Below, piece after piece: positions 1-8,428 of a stretch of DNA of 64,000 nt. The notes under the pieces were generated by a model. That model worked only from the letters and a program-made list of their open reading frames with translations. It made no database searches and was not told where the DNA came from. Position 1 is the stretch's first letter; every line of letters starts with the position of its first letter. This stretch comes from Blastococcus haudaquaticus. Its GTDB lineage: Bacteria; Actinomycetota; Actinomycetes; Mycobacteriales; Geodermatophilaceae. A program made the translations under genes and the position numbers. The stretch covers positions 186,001 to 250,000 of the forward strand of contig NZ_OCNK01000004.1 in assembly GCF_900230285.1 (NCBI RefSeq), given 5' to 3'.

Positions 1-458
1 GAGGGACGGTGGCGGTCGCGCTCGTAGTCGCTGACCAGCCCGATCCGGCGGACGTGCCGCTCGTCCCCGCTGAAGTCGGTGCGGAGGAACTCGAGCACCA
101 GCTCGGTCGCCTCCTCCGGACTGTGCTGCCGGGCCCCGATCGAGACGACGTTGGCGTCGTTGTGCTGGCGGGCCAGCTGGGCGGTGGAGGTGTTCCAGAC
201 GAGCGCGGCGCGGACGCCGGGCACCTTGTTCGCCGCGATCTGCTCGCCGTTGCCCGAGCCGCCGATGACGACGCCCAAGGAGCCGGGCTCGGTGACCGTC
301 CGCTCCCCCACCTCGAAGCAGAACGGAGGGTAGTCGTCCTGCGCGTCGTACTCGAAGGCGCCGCAGTCGACGGGCTCGTGGCCGGCCTCGGTGAGCGCCT
401 GCTTCAGGTGCTCCTTGAACTCGAGGCCGGCGTGATCGGTTCCGACGAAGACGCGCAT
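1..458 (-). CDS. rpiB: Ribose-5-phosphate isomerase B (3' end cut by window edge)
   Basis: Interconverts ribose 5-phosphate and ribulose 5-phosphate in the pentose phosphate pathway, in the cytoplasm. The 152 visible residues begin MRVFVGTDHAGLEFKEHL, the standard RpiB start, and carry GSGNGEQIAANKVPGVRAAL and NDANVVSIGARQ, the phosphate and active-site loops of the family. The start is the ATG at 456-458; RpiB proteins run about 150-160 residues, so only a few are missing beyond base 1. It is divergent from the DUF429 gene with 26 bases between starts. Mycobacterial rpiB (rv2465c, from memory) also sits beside the Rv2466c and pepN homologues found just downstream here, which supports the call. 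Confidence 0.95.
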   Translation of the reverse strand, partial: MRVFVGTDHAGLEFKEHLKQALTEAGHEPVDCGAFEYDAQDDYPPFCFEVGERTVTEPGSLGVVIGGSGNGEQIAANKVPGVRAALVWNTSTAQLARQHNDANVVSIGARQHSPEEATELVLEFLRTDFSGDERHVRRIGLVSDYERDRHRP

Positions 459-484
459 GGCGAGCAGTTTGACAGGCTGACCGC

Positions 485-1150
485 GTGGCGGTTCTCGGGG
501 TCGACGGCTGGCGGGGACGCTGGGTGGGAGCGCTGTTGGAGGGCAGGTCGGTGCGGCTCCTGGTGCTGGAGGACGTGACCGCAGCGCTCGCCGTCCCCGA
601 CGTCGACGTGATCGCCATCGACATGCCGATCGGGCTGTCGGAGGACGGCGTCCGCGCCTGCGACGTCGCTGCGCGCAAGCGGCTCGGCCGGGCGGGCAGC
701 TCCGTCTTCCCCGCTCCCCTGCGGCAGGTGCTCGCGGCGGAGGACTACCTGGAGGCGTGCCGGATCTCGGTCGAGGCCTCGGGCAAGGCGCTGTCGAAGC
801 AGGCCTGGAACCTCGTGCCGGCCATCCGGTCCCTGGACGACGCGCTGGGCGATCCCCCGTCCGAGCGGGTGGTCGAGGTGCATCCGGAGCTGGCCTTCCG
901 GCGGATGGATCTGCGGGTGTCCGACCCCAAGGTCACCGCCCGCGGCACGATGCAGCGGCTGACCGCGCTGCGCGGCGCGATGGACGTCGAGCAGGCGCTG
1001 CCCGACGCCCCGCCGCTCGTGCCCATGGTCGACGCACTGGATGCCTGCGCCGCCGCGTGGTCGGCCGCCCGGCTGGCCGAGGGCCGGGGCGAGTGCCTCG
1101 GGGACGGCGCCGTCGACAGCCGAGGCCGGCCGATGCGGATCTCCTTCTGA
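485..1150 (+). CDS. DUF429 family protein (predicted RNase H-fold nuclease)
   Basis: A 221-residue protein of the DUF429 family, which is predicted to have an RNase H-like fold but has no firmly established role. Visible family marks are the N-terminal VLGVDGWRGRWVGA strand with an acidic residue, DVIAIDMPIGL near residue 45, and EVHPELAF near residue 130. The start is a GTG only 26 bases from the divergent rpiB start, so both promoters must overlap. No signal peptide or membrane segment is seen. The family assignment is confident; the biochemical function is not known. Confidence 0.85.
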   Translation: MAVLGVDGWRGRWVGALLEGRSVRLLVLEDVTAALAVPDVDVIAIDMPIGLSEDGVRACDVAARKRLGRAGSSVFPAPLRQVLAAEDYLEACRISVEASGKALSKQAWNLVPAIRSLDDALGDPPSERVVEVHPELAFRRMDLRVSDPKVTARGTMQRLTALRGAMDVEQALPDAPPLVPMVDALDACAAAWSAARLAEGRGECLGDGAVDSRGRPMRISF

Positions 1151-1228
1151 AAGGACCCCGTCCCTCTCACCGCTCGCAAGCTCGCGGCGAGCCTCCGGAC
1201 CGGGCCTCGGAATACGGAAAGAAGTCCC
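1151..1228. repeat. Intergenic REP-like palindromic element
   Basis: The 78 bases between the convergent DUF429 and SDR stops are dense in dyads: GGAC-CCC-GTCC at the left end, GCTCGC/GCGAGC with a 9-base loop in the middle, and GAGGC/GCCTC-type pairing further on. I recall very similar GGACCCCGTCCCTCTCACC strings between genes in Geodermatophilaceae genomes, but cannot check this here. It could serve as a bidirectional terminator. Another gggac-ctc-gtccc dyad is at about 36779-36791. Confidence 0.4.
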
Positions 1229-1990
1229 TCACGATCCGGTGAGCCGGCGGACCACCGACAACGGGAGCACCCGCAGCAGGCGCGCGACCGGGGTCCAGGG
1301 CCAGCCTGGCACGTATGCCTTGACGGGCTCCCGCTCGATCGCGGCCACCAGCGCGTCGACCCCCGTGTCCAGGTCCACGGTCATCGGCCCCCGGCGACCG
1401 ACGTTGATGTCCGTGGCGATGTAGCCGGGCAGGATCGTCGTCACGGCGATGCCGGCGCCCCAGACGTCGGACCGGATGCCTTCGGCGAGCGCGTTGACCG
1501 CGGCCTTGCTGGCGCCGTACGCCGTCCGGGTGCCGGGCATCCCCCGGACCGAGGCGACCGACGAGATGAGCACCAGGTGCCCCGCTCCCTGGGCGCGGAA
1601 CACCTCCATGGCCGCCTCGCACTGGGCGTGCGCCCCGAGGACGTTGGTGTGCAGGACGGCGCGGTTGGCCGCCGCCCCGCCCGTGCCTATCGAGGCGCCC
1701 TTGCCGATGCCGGCGTTCACGATGAATCGGTCGAGGCCGCCCAGCCGTCCGACCAGGTCGGGGACGACGGTCGCGACCGACTCCGGGTCGTCGACGTCCA
1801 GGGCCGCGACCTCCACCCGGATCGCCGGGTGCGCGCGGAGCAGCTCCTCCTTCAGTACCTCGAGGAGGTCGGTGCGGCGGGCCACCAGCGCGAGGTCGCG
1901 ACCCTGCGCGGCGAACCGGCGGGCCATGCCCTCGCCGAGGCCGGAGCTGGCGCCGGTGATGAGGATGCGCTGACGGGTGGGGGTGGGCAT
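1229..1990 (-). CDS. Short-chain dehydrogenase/reductase (SDR)
   Basis: A 253-residue classical SDR, presumably NADPH-linked. The Rossmann glycine motif is TGASSGLGEG near residue 13 and is followed by an ALVARR stretch that suggests NADP(H). NAG is near residue 90, the catalytic serine is in LISSVASV near 140, and the YxxxK pair is in TAYGASKAAVN near 155. The C-terminus has a short hydrophobic stretch that may touch the membrane. It stands alone, convergent with DUF429 and divergent from the DHA2 exporter. The substrate cannot be read from sequence; it resembles the mycobacterial SDRs that often carry no experimental function. Confidence 0.85.
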   Translation of the reverse strand: MPTPTRQRILITGASSGLGEGMARRFAAQGRDLALVARRTDLLEVLKEELLRAHPAIRVEVAALDVDDPESVATVVPDLVGRLGGLDRFIVNAGIGKGASIGTGGAAANRAVLHTNVLGAHAQCEAAMEVFRAQGAGHLVLISSVASVRGMPGTRTAYGASKAAVNALAEGIRSDVWGAGIAVTTILPGYIATDINVGRRGPMTVDLDTGVDALVAAIEREPVKAYVPGWPWTPVARLLRVLPLSVVRRLTGS

Positions 1991-2214
1991 CGCGACAGCA
2001 TGCCCGGGGCTTCCGGCCCTGCGCGTGCGGACCCCTCGTGACCGGGCAGTCGCGGGCCAGCACCACGCGCCGGGAGCCGGCGCACCGCCATGTCACGAAG
2101 AGGACCGCTGCGGCGTCTCCATGACTAGCGTCCCGCGCGGTCTCAGGGCCGGGGCGCCGCTCGGGCTCTGCGTGGCAGCGCAAGCACGGGGTCATCCGCT
2201 CGGAGGGACACAGC

Positions 2215-3903
2215 ATGGCCACCGGTCGCCCACCCGTACCCGGTCCGCGGCATCCCGTGGACCCCGCGTCGTCGGACGGCCGCGCAGCCGCGCCGGTGGA
2301 GGAGCGGCGAACCGGCCCTGGCGGGCGGCCGCTGTGGGTCGCGCTCGTCCTGATCAGCACCGTGCAGCTCATGGTGGTGCTCGACGGGTCCGTCGTGAAC
2401 ATCGCGCTCCCCCGCATCCAGGAGGAGCTCGCCATCAGCGACGCCGACCTCACCTGGGTGGTGACGGCCTACGCGATCGCCTTCGGAGGCCTGCTGCTGC
2501 TCGGCGGGCGGCTCGGCGACCTGATCGGCCGTCGCAAGGTCTTCTTCGCCGGCGTGCTGCTCTTCGCCCTGGGGTCGCTGCTCGCGGGCGTGGCCCAGGA
2601 GCAGTGGCAGCTGCTGGCGGCCCGCGCCCTGCAGGGCGCCGGCGCTGCGGCTGCGTCGCCGACCGCCCTGGCGCTGATCACCACCACGTTCCCGGCGGGC
2701 CCGCCGCGCAACCGGGCGTTCGCCGTCTACGCGGCGATGTCGGGTGCCGGTGCCGCCGTCGGGCTGATCCTCGGCGGCGCGCTGACCGAGGCCTCCTGGC
2801 GCTGGACGATGCTCATCAACGTGCCGATCGGGCTGATCGTGGCCTTCATGGCGCCGCGCTTCCTCGCGGAGTCCGCGCCGCAGCCCGGCCGCTGGGACCT
2901 GCCCGGCGCCCTCACCGGGACCATCGGCCTCGCCGCGATCGTCTACGGCTTCAACCGGAAGGCGCAGACCGACGCCGACACCGGGCTGCCCCAGGAGTGG
3001 TCCGACACCCTGGTCTACGGACCGATCGTCGTGGGGGTCGTGCTGCTCGTGGCCTTCTTCCTCGTCGAGGCCCGCTCCCCGCACGCGCTGCTGCCGATGA
3101 GGGTGATCGCGGACCGGACGAGGGCGGTGAGCTTCGCGGTCATGCTGGTCATCGGCGCGGCGATCTTCTCGATGTTCCTGTTCGTGTCGCTGTTCGTGCA
3201 GCAGGTGCTCGGCTACAGCCCGCTCGAGGCCGGCATCGCCTTCCTGCCGTTCACCGTCGGCATCGTCGTCGCCGCGCAGATCGCCTCGACGCTCGCTTCG
3301 CGGGTGGACCCCCGCTGGATCGCCGGCGCGGGTGGGGGGCTGTCGGTCCTGGCGATGTGGGGCTACAGCCGGATGGACGCCGACGCCGGGTACGCCACCG
3401 ACCTGCTGCCCTGGATCGTCGTCCAGGCGGTCGGCATGGGGCTGCTGTTCGTGCCCCTCACCCTGACGGCCGTGAGCCGCGTCGACGCCGGTGACGCCGG
3501 CGTGGGCTCGGCCGTCCTGAACACGGTCCAGCAGGTGGGTGGCGCCGTCGGCATCGCCGTCCTCGGCACCGTCTTCGCCAACGGCATCAGCGAGCGCTTC
3601 GCCCAGCTCGCGGCGGCCGGCCCTCCTGGGCCGGAGGCCGCTCTCGAGGCGCAGGCCCACGGGACGTCGCAGGCATTCATGGTCGCCATCTGGATGATGG
3701 CCGCCGTCACCGTCGTGATCGTCGTCGGCCTGAGCATCAGGCACGAAGACCTGGCCACCGACGTCACGCCGGGCCAGGCGGCGGCTCTGTCCGAGGGCGC
3801 GGGCGTGGGCGAGGCACCGGAGATCCCGCCCCAGGCGGGGTCCCCGGCAGACGACCCGGCCGCCTCGGGGAGCGACGCCCCGGAGGGGCGCCGCGTCACC
3901 TGA
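2215..3903 (+). CDS. DHA2-family (14-TM) MFS drug exporter
   Basis: A 562-residue proton-coupled efflux permease of the EmrB/QacA type in the cytoplasmic membrane. After a 40-residue proline-rich cytoplasmic start come TM1 (LWVALVLISTVQLMVVLDGS), the motif D-like VVNIALP, motif A at GGRLGDLIGRRKVF, and motif C at GAGAAVGLILGGALTE. About 14 hydrophobic segments follow, then a Pro/Glu-rich cytoplasmic tail of some 60 residues. The start ATG has GGAGGGA about 9 bases upstream. No TetR or MarR regulator is adjacent, so its inducer is not evident. Substrates of this family are usually cationic or amphiphilic drugs; the exact substrate here is unknown. Confidence 0.9.
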   Translation: MATGRPPVPGPRHPVDPASSDGRAAAPVEERRTGPGGRPLWVALVLISTVQLMVVLDGSVVNIALPRIQEELAISDADLTWVVTAYAIAFGGLLLLGGRLGDLIGRRKVFFAGVLLFALGSLLAGVAQEQWQLLAARALQGAGAAAASPTALALITTTFPAGPPRNRAFAVYAAMSGAGAAVGLILGGALTEASWRWTMLINVPIGLIVAFMAPRFLAESAPQPGRWDLPGALTGTIGLAAIVYGFNRKAQTDADTGLPQEWSDTLVYGPIVVGVVLLVAFFLVEARSPHALLPMRVIADRTRAVSFAVMLVIGAAIFSMFLFVSLFVQQVLGYSPLEAGIAFLPFTVGIVVAAQIASTLASRVDPRWIAGAGGGLSVLAMWGYSRMDADAGYATDLLPWIVVQAVGMGLLFVPLTLTAVSRVDAGDAGVGSAVLNTVQQVGGAVGIAVLGTVFANGISERFAQLAAAGPPGPEAALEAQAHGTSQAFMVAIWMMAAVTVVIVVGLSIRHEDLATDVTPGQAAALSEGAGVGEAPEIPPQAGSPADDPAASGSDAPEGRRVT

Positions 3904-3906
3904 GCG

Positions 3907-4572
3907 TCAGTTGCGACCGGTGAGCTCCAGGGCGTCGGCCGGGACGGAGTCCATGTCGGGGCCGGAGAGCCGGGTGCGCTTGAGCTCCCAGAAGTCGGGC
4001 AGGTTGGCCAGCAGGACGGCGCCGTCGAAGGCCTTGCCGGCGTCCTCACCGGTGGGCACCTTGCTGATCACCGGACCGAAGAACGCCACGCCGTCGATGT
4101 GCATGACGGGGGTGCCGACGTCGTCTCCGACCGGGTCCATGCCCGCGTGGTGGCTCTTCTCCAGCTCCTCGTCGTACTCGGTGGAGGTGGCGGCCTCGGC
4201 GAGCTCCGCCGGGAGCCCCACCCGCTCGAGGGCGGGGGCGATCAGCTCGTCCAGCTCCAGCTTCTCGTGGTGCCGGAGGGTGCCCATGGCGGTGTAGAGG
4301 TCGCCGAGGACCTCGTCGCCGTGCTTCTGGGCAGCCGCGATCGCGACCCGGACCGGGCCCCACGCCTGGTCCATCATCGCGCGGTAGTCCTCGGGCAGGT
4401 CCCGGCCGCGGTTCAGGACGGCGAGGGACATGACGTGCCAGTGCAGGTCGATGTCGCGCACCTTGGCCGCCTCCAGCACCCAGCGGCTGGTCAGCCAGGC
4501 CCACGGGCACAGCGGGTCGAACCAGAAGTCGACGCGTGCGCTGGTGGGCGCGCTCTGCACTGCCTCGGTCAT
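3907..4572 (-). CDS. Rv2466c-like mycothiol-dependent reductase (DsbA fold), CPWA active site
   Basis: A 221-residue DsbA-like thioredoxin-fold protein. It matches M. tuberculosis Rv2466c, a mycothiol-dependent nitroreductase/oxidoreductase, along its length: [11 protein letters not shown] at residues 16-26, [50 protein letters not shown] and [11 protein letters not shown]. The active site is Cys22-Pro-Trp-Ala25, whereas I recall CPWC in Rv2466c, so only the nucleophilic cysteine remains. A one-cysteine enzyme would have to be resolved by mycothiol. The start is the ATG at 4570-4572 (MTEAV), with GGAGCA upstream. It is divergent from pepN, as in mycobacteria. Confidence 0.88.
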   Translation of the reverse strand: MTEAVQSAPTSARVDFWFDPLCPWAWLTSRWVLEAAKVRDIDLHWHVMSLAVLNRGRDLPEDYRAMMDQAWGPVRVAIAAAQKHGDEVLGDLYTAMGTLRHHEKLELDELIAPALERVGLPAELAEAATSTEYDEELEKSHHAGMDPVGDDVGTPVMHIDGVAFFGPVISKVPTGEDAGKAFDGAVLLANLPDFWELKRTRLSGPDMDSVPADALELTGRN

Positions 4573-4714
4573 GGGTGCTCCTCGATATCGTCGGCCCGCC
4601 GCTCGTGCCGGACCCGCTGGGGATGGACAACCGGATCGACGGCGACTTGTTCCCGTCGCCGGGGCCACCGGCGCGGCGCGGACCGTGTCCCCGGGGCATG
4701 GGAAGCTGGCCAGT

Positions 4715-7267
4715 GTGGCTGCACCCAACCTGACCCGCACCGATGCCGCTGCCCGCGCCGAGCTCCTCGCCGTGCAGAGCTACGACCTCCAGCTCGACGT
4801 CACCGACGGCGACGGGCACCCGGGCGAGCGCACCTTCCGCTCCGTCACGACCGTCGAGTTCACCGCCCGCGAGGCCGGCGCCGACACGTTCATCGACCTC
4901 GTCGCCGAGACGGTGCACTCCGCCACGCTCAACGGCGTCGAGCTCGACGTCAGCACCTACACCGAGGACGGCGGCCTGCCGCTGCCCGGCCTGGCCGAGC
5001 AGAACACCCTCGAGGTCGTCGCCGACTGCCGGTACTCCAACACCGGCGAGGGCCTGCACCGATTCGCGGACCCCGAGGACGGTCAGGTCTACCTCTACAC
5101 GCAGTTCGAGCCGGCCGACGCCAAGCGGATGTTCGCCTGCTTCGACCAGCCCGACCTCAAGGCCACCTTCACGATGCACGTCGTGGCGCCGTTCGACTGG
5201 CAGGTCGTCTCCAACACCGGCGGCCGCACCATCGAGGCCGGACCCGCCGGCTCCCAGTTGGCCCACTTCGAGCCGACGAAGCGCATCTCGACCTACCTCG
5301 TCGCCCTGATCGCCGGGCCGTACGCCAAGGTCACCGACTCGCACGAGGGCATCCCGCTGGGGCTGTACTGCCGCGCCTCGCTGGCCAAGTTCCTCGACGC
5401 CGACGAGCTCTTCCGCGTGACCAAGCAGGGCTTCGACTTCTACCACCGGGTCTTCGACTACCCGTACCCGTTCGACAAGTACGACCAGCTCTTCGTGCCG
5501 GAGTTCAACGCCGGGGCCATGGAGAACGCCGGCGCGGTGACGTTCCTGGAGGACTACGTCTTCCGGTCGAAGGCCACCCGTGCCCGCTACGAGCGCCGCG
5601 CGGAGACGATCCTGCACGAGCTGGGCCACATGTGGTTCGGCGACCTCGTGACGATGCGCTGGTGGGACGACCTCTGGCTCAACGAGTCGTTCGCGACCTA
5701 CATCAGCACCCTCTGCCAGGCGGAGGCGACGGAGTACACGACCGCCTGGACGACGTTCGCCAACACGGAGAAGGCCTGGGCCTACGCGCAGGACCAGCTG
5801 CCCTCCACGCACCCCATCGCCGCCGACATCCCCGACGTCGCGGCGGTCGAGGTGAACTTCGACGGCATCACGTACGCCAAGGGCGCCTCGGTGCTCAAGC
5901 AGCTGGTCGCCTACGTCGGCCGGGAGGAGTTCCTCGCCGGCGTGCGCCGCTACTTCCGCAAGCACGAGTTCGGCAACACCACCCTGGCCGACCTGCTCGC
6001 GCCGCTGGAGGAGAGCTCGGGCCGCGACCTCTCCGAGTGGGTCGAGCAGTGGCTCCGGACCAGCCAGGTGAACACCCTGCGCCCGGTCTTCGAGCTGACC
6101 AACGACGGCCGGTACGCGAGCTTCGCCATCGAGCAGACCGCGGTCGCGGAGCACCCGGTGCTGCGCAACCACCGGCTGGCCGTGGGTCTCTACAGCGAGG
6201 GGCCCCAGGGCCTCACCCGCAGCGACCGCGTCGAGCTGGACGTCGCGGGCGCGCGTACCGAGGTCCCGGACCTGGTGGGGCACCCCGCGGCGGACCTGGT
6301 GCTGGTCAACGACGACGACCTGACGTACGCCAAGCTGCGGCTGGACGAGCGGTCACTGGGCACGCTGCGCACGCGCATCGGCGCCATGCCCGACCCGCTG
6401 GCCCGCGCGCTGTGCTGGTCGGCGGCCTGGGACATGACCCGGGACGCCGAACTGCCTGCTCGCGATTGGGTGCAGCTGGTGCTCGCCGGGGTGGACGCCG
6501 AGTCCGAGATCAGCGTCGTGCAGGCGCTGCTCGCCCGCGTGCAGACCGCCCTCTCCTCCTACGCCGACCCCACGTGGGCGCCCACCGGCTGGGCTGCGCT
6601 CGCCGACCACGCCATGGGCGCGCTGGAGACGGCACCCGCCGGCAGCGACGCGCAGCTCCAGTGGTCGCGCACGCTGGCGAGCGCGGCGCGCACCGACGAG
6701 CACGCGGAGGTGCTGCGGCAGCTCCTGGCCGGGTCCCGGACGGTGGAGGGCCTGGAGGTCGACGCCGACGCGCGTTGGGCCTTCCTGTCCGGCCTGGTCG
6801 CGATCGGTGCGGCCGGTGACGCCGAGATCGACGCCGAGGCCGCGCGGGACGCCACGGCCACCGGTGCCCGCCGGGCCGCCACCCTGCGCGCCCTGCGCCC
6901 GACCGCGGAGTCGAAGGAGGAGACCTGGCAGCGGGCCTTCCACGACGAGGACGTGCCCAACGCCGTCCACGAGGCGATCCTGCAGGGCTTCTGGCACCCC
7001 GCCCAGCGCGAGCTGACCAGCGGTTACGTGGACCGGTACTTCGCCGAGATCGGTCCGCTGTGGACCCGCCGCCCGGGGGAGATCGCGAAGAACGCGGTGC
7101 AGTACCTGTTCCCGCCGGTCGTCGAGCCCCGCACCATCGCCGCCGCCGACGCCTGGCTGGCCGACACGGAGCAGCCGGCACCGCTGCGCCGGCTGGTCTC
7201 CGAGGGCCGCGACGGGATCGCCCGGGCCCTGCGCGCACGCGAGCGGGACGGGGACGCGAACCTCTAG
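4715..7267 (+). CDS. pepN: Aminopeptidase N (M1 zinc metallopeptidase)
   Basis: Removes N-terminal amino acids from peptides in the cytoplasm. The 850-residue length is typical of the actinobacterial enzyme. The exopeptidase motif GAMEN is at residues 267-271 and the zinc site HELGH at 301-305, with the third zinc ligand Glu324 in NESFA. The C-terminal ERAP1-like helical domain covers roughly residues 500-850. No ATG fits the conserved N-terminus, so the GTG at 4715 ([14 protein letters not shown]) is chosen; a GGGAAG-like site lies upstream. A strong hairpin terminator follows the stop. It is divergent from the Rv2466c-like gene. Confidence 0.95.
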   Translation: MAAPNLTRTDAAARAELLAVQSYDLQLDVTDGDGHPGERTFRSVTTVEFTAREAGADTFIDLVAETVHSATLNGVELDVSTYTEDGGLPLPGLAEQNTLEVVADCRYSNTGEGLHRFADPEDGQVYLYTQFEPADAKRMFACFDQPDLKATFTMHVVAPFDWQVVSNTGGRTIEAGPAGSQLAHFEPTKRISTYLVALIAGPYAKVTDSHEGIPLGLYCRASLAKFLDADELFRVTKQGFDFYHRVFDYPYPFDKYDQLFVPEFNAGAMENAGAVTFLEDYVFRSKATRARYERRAETILHELGHMWFGDLVTMRWWDDLWLNESFATYISTLCQAEATEYTTAWTTFANTEKAWAYAQDQLPSTHPIAADIPDVAAVEVNFDGITYAKGASVLKQLVAYVGREEFLAGVRRYFRKHEFGNTTLADLLAPLEESSGRDLSEWVEQWLRTSQVNTLRPVFELTNDGRYASFAIEQTAVAEHPVLRNHRLAVGLYSEGPQGLTRSDRVELDVAGARTEVPDLVGHPAADLVLVNDDDLTYAKLRLDERSLGTLRTRIGAMPDPLARALCWSAAWDMTRDAELPARDWVQLVLAGVDAESEISVVQALLARVQTALSSYADPTWAPTGWAALADHAMGALETAPAGSDAQLQWSRTLASAARTDEHAEVLRQLLAGSRTVEGLEVDADARWAFLSGLVAIGAAGDAEIDAEAARDATATGARRAATLRALRPTAESKEETWQRAFHDEDVPNAVHEAILQGFWHPAQRELTSGYVDRYFAEIGPLWTRRPGEIAKNAVQYLFPPVVEPRTIAAADAWLADTEQPAPLRRLVSEGRDGIARALRARERDGDANL

Positions 7268-7278
7268 GGCGACGACGA

Positions 7279-7306
7279 AAGCCCGTTCCCGACCGGGAAC
7301 GGGCTT
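7279..7306 (+). terminator. Intrinsic terminator of pepN
   Basis: AAGCCCGTTCCCG and its exact complement CGGGAACGGGCTT form a 13-bp stem about a two-base loop, beginning 12 bases after the pepN stop. There is no clear U-run, as is usual in high-GC actinobacteria. Confidence 0.8.
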
Positions 7307-7438
7307 CCGTCGTGCACTGGACCTAGCGCCGTGGACCGATCGCGGGGGCCGGAGGCCTCCCGATAGGGACATGGGCAGCGGCTCAGCGCCGGGCGGGACG
7401 GCACATGGCCGCGGTGCGGTCCGGAGGACCGCGGTGTT

Positions 7439-7894
7439 CTAGTGGCGGTGGGTCGCCGGGTGACCGGCCTGGTCCGACAGCTGGCGAAGGCCGTTGATGA
7501 TGCCGCCGATGAGGTCGCCGTTGGCGAACGACGTCGTCATCGACAGCACGGCGAGCGCGCAGGCGCGGTCGGGCAGCCGTCGGCTCGCGCCGGCGCCGGT
7601 GACGACCTCGACGACCTTCTGCCCGGGTGAGATTGCGATCAGCACCGCGTCGGTCGGGTGGGAGCCGGAGCGCGCGTGCAGGTCCTCGGCCTGGACCCGG
7701 GTGCGCGGGCCCAGGTCACCGATGTAGAGCGTGAACCGCAGGCCGGTCTCGCGGGAGGACATGGTCAGCGCCTCGTCCAGCCGCGCGAGCTCCTGGAAGG
7801 TGAAGAGCTCGTCCGGGGCGCCCTCGTCGGTGCGCGCGGCGGCAGTGTCCTTGGTGGCCGTGTCGTGCGACTCGACCTCGAGTGAGCTGGTCAT
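7439..7894 (-). CDS. DUF5130 domain protein
   Basis: A 151-residue cytoplasmic protein of the actinobacterial DUF5130 family, whose function is unknown. Recognisable blocks are FTFQELARLDEALTMSSRET near residue 31, RFTLYIGDLG near 53, and DAVLIAISPGQKVVEVVTG near 83, followed by a helical end (IIGGIINGL-like). The fold recalls TPM-type domains, but I would not assign phosphatase activity. The start ATG at 7892-7894 has a strong GGAGG 7 bases upstream. That site lies inside a small upstream reading frame whose stop overlaps this start (ATGA). It sits beside ctaJ and pepN, a neighbourhood conserved in mycobacteria. Confidence 0.85.
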   Translation of the reverse strand: MTSSLEVESHDTATKDTAAARTDEGAPDELFTFQELARLDEALTMSSRETGLRFTLYIGDLGPRTRVQAEDLHARSGSHPTDAVLIAISPGQKVVEVVTGAGASRRLPDRACALAVLSMTTSFANGDLIGGIINGLRQLSDQAGHPATHRH

Positions 7895-7998
7895 CGCCGT
7901 CCTCCGGTCGTCTCGCGGGTGGTCGTCCCGCGGGCGTTCGTCTCGCGGGCGTTCGTCTCGTGGGCCACCGTCTCGTGGGCCACCGTCTCGTGGGCCAT
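7891..7998 (-). CDS. Possible 35-residue repeat peptide coupled to the DUF5130 gene
   Basis: An open frame starts with ATG at 7996-7998, six bases after the ctaJ stop, and ends TGA at 7891-7893, overlapping the DUF5130 ATG by four bases. It encodes AHETV-AHETV-AHETN-ARETN-ARGTT style pentapeptides because the DNA is a 15-bp tandem repeat. The ATGA overlap and the position between two genes on the same strand suggest translational coupling. The ribosome-binding site is weak and the frame may simply be minisatellite DNA. No known family is recognised. Confidence 0.3.
   Translation of the reverse strand: MAHETVAHETVAHETNARETNARGTTTRETTGGRR
7908..7997. repeat. Six-unit 15-bp tandem repeat
   Basis: Six consecutive 15-base units, TCGTCTCGCGGGTGG to CCGTCTCGTGGGCCA, tile 7908-7997 exactly, with the later units nearly identical. 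It fills the space between ctaJ and the DUF5130 gene. The copy number may vary between strains. There are no spacers, so it is not CRISPR. Confidence 0.9.
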
Positions 7999-8003
7999 CG
8001 TGG

Positions 8004-8399
8004 TCACCAGGTGCCCCGCGCTCCGCCGAGCGGCCCGGCGTTCACCGGGCGCGCAGCGGAGGCTCCGTGGGCCGGAGCGCCATGGGACGAGTCGCCGTGG
8101 GAGGTCCCGCCGGACGCCGAGTCGGTGTTCCGCTCCTCGGGCTGCTCCGGGTACATCGACGAGCCCAGGGCGTTCGTCGAGCCGCCGCCCACCGCGGCCG
8201 CGCCGCTCCCCGGGCCGGGCCCGTGCCCGCCGCCGCCACCCTCGGGGTGCGGCTCGTACCAGACCGGCGCGTGGTCCCACGGCTGGCCGGGCTTGTAGCG
8301 GGTGCGCTTGCGCCCGCCGGGGAGGGTCAGCAGCGCCAGCACCACGATGACGGCCAGCGGGATGCCGACGAGAATGAGGAGGACCTCGACGGTGTTCAC
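8004..8399 (-). CDS. ctaJ: aa3-type cytochrome oxidase accessory subunit CtaJ
   Basis: A 131-residue single-pass membrane protein. One N-terminal membrane helix (VEVLLILVGIPLAVIVVLAL) is followed by a basic GGRKRTRYKPGQPW stretch and HAPVWYEPHP, the signature of the small CtaJ subunit. That subunit associates with the actinobacterial bc1-aa3 respiratory supercomplex. The remaining 80 residues are a low-complexity Gly/Ser/His/Pro tail that looks disordered. The start GTG at 8397-8399 begins just before the helix. It lies immediately upstream of the tandem repeat and DUF5130 gene, probably in one transcript. The family assignment rests on the helix plus RYKPGQPW motif and is fairly sure. Confidence 0.8.
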   Translation of the reverse strand: MNTVEVLLILVGIPLAVIVVLALLTLPGGRKRTRYKPGQPWDHAPVWYEPHPEGGGGGHGPGPGSGAAAVGGGSTNALGSSMYPEQPEERNTDSASGGTSHGDSSHGAPAHGASAARPVNAGPLGGARGTW

Positions 8400-8428
8400 G
8401 GGCGACAACTTACCGGCACCGCCCCCGT

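Noticed and set aside
4046-6283. Long minus-strand frame opposite pepN
   Set aside because: Composition is typical of antisense frames in GC-rich genes, with no domains; pepN on the other strand is unambiguous.
7908-7997. CRISPR-like repeat array
   Set aside because: Units are contiguous 15-mers without spacers and no cas genes are present.
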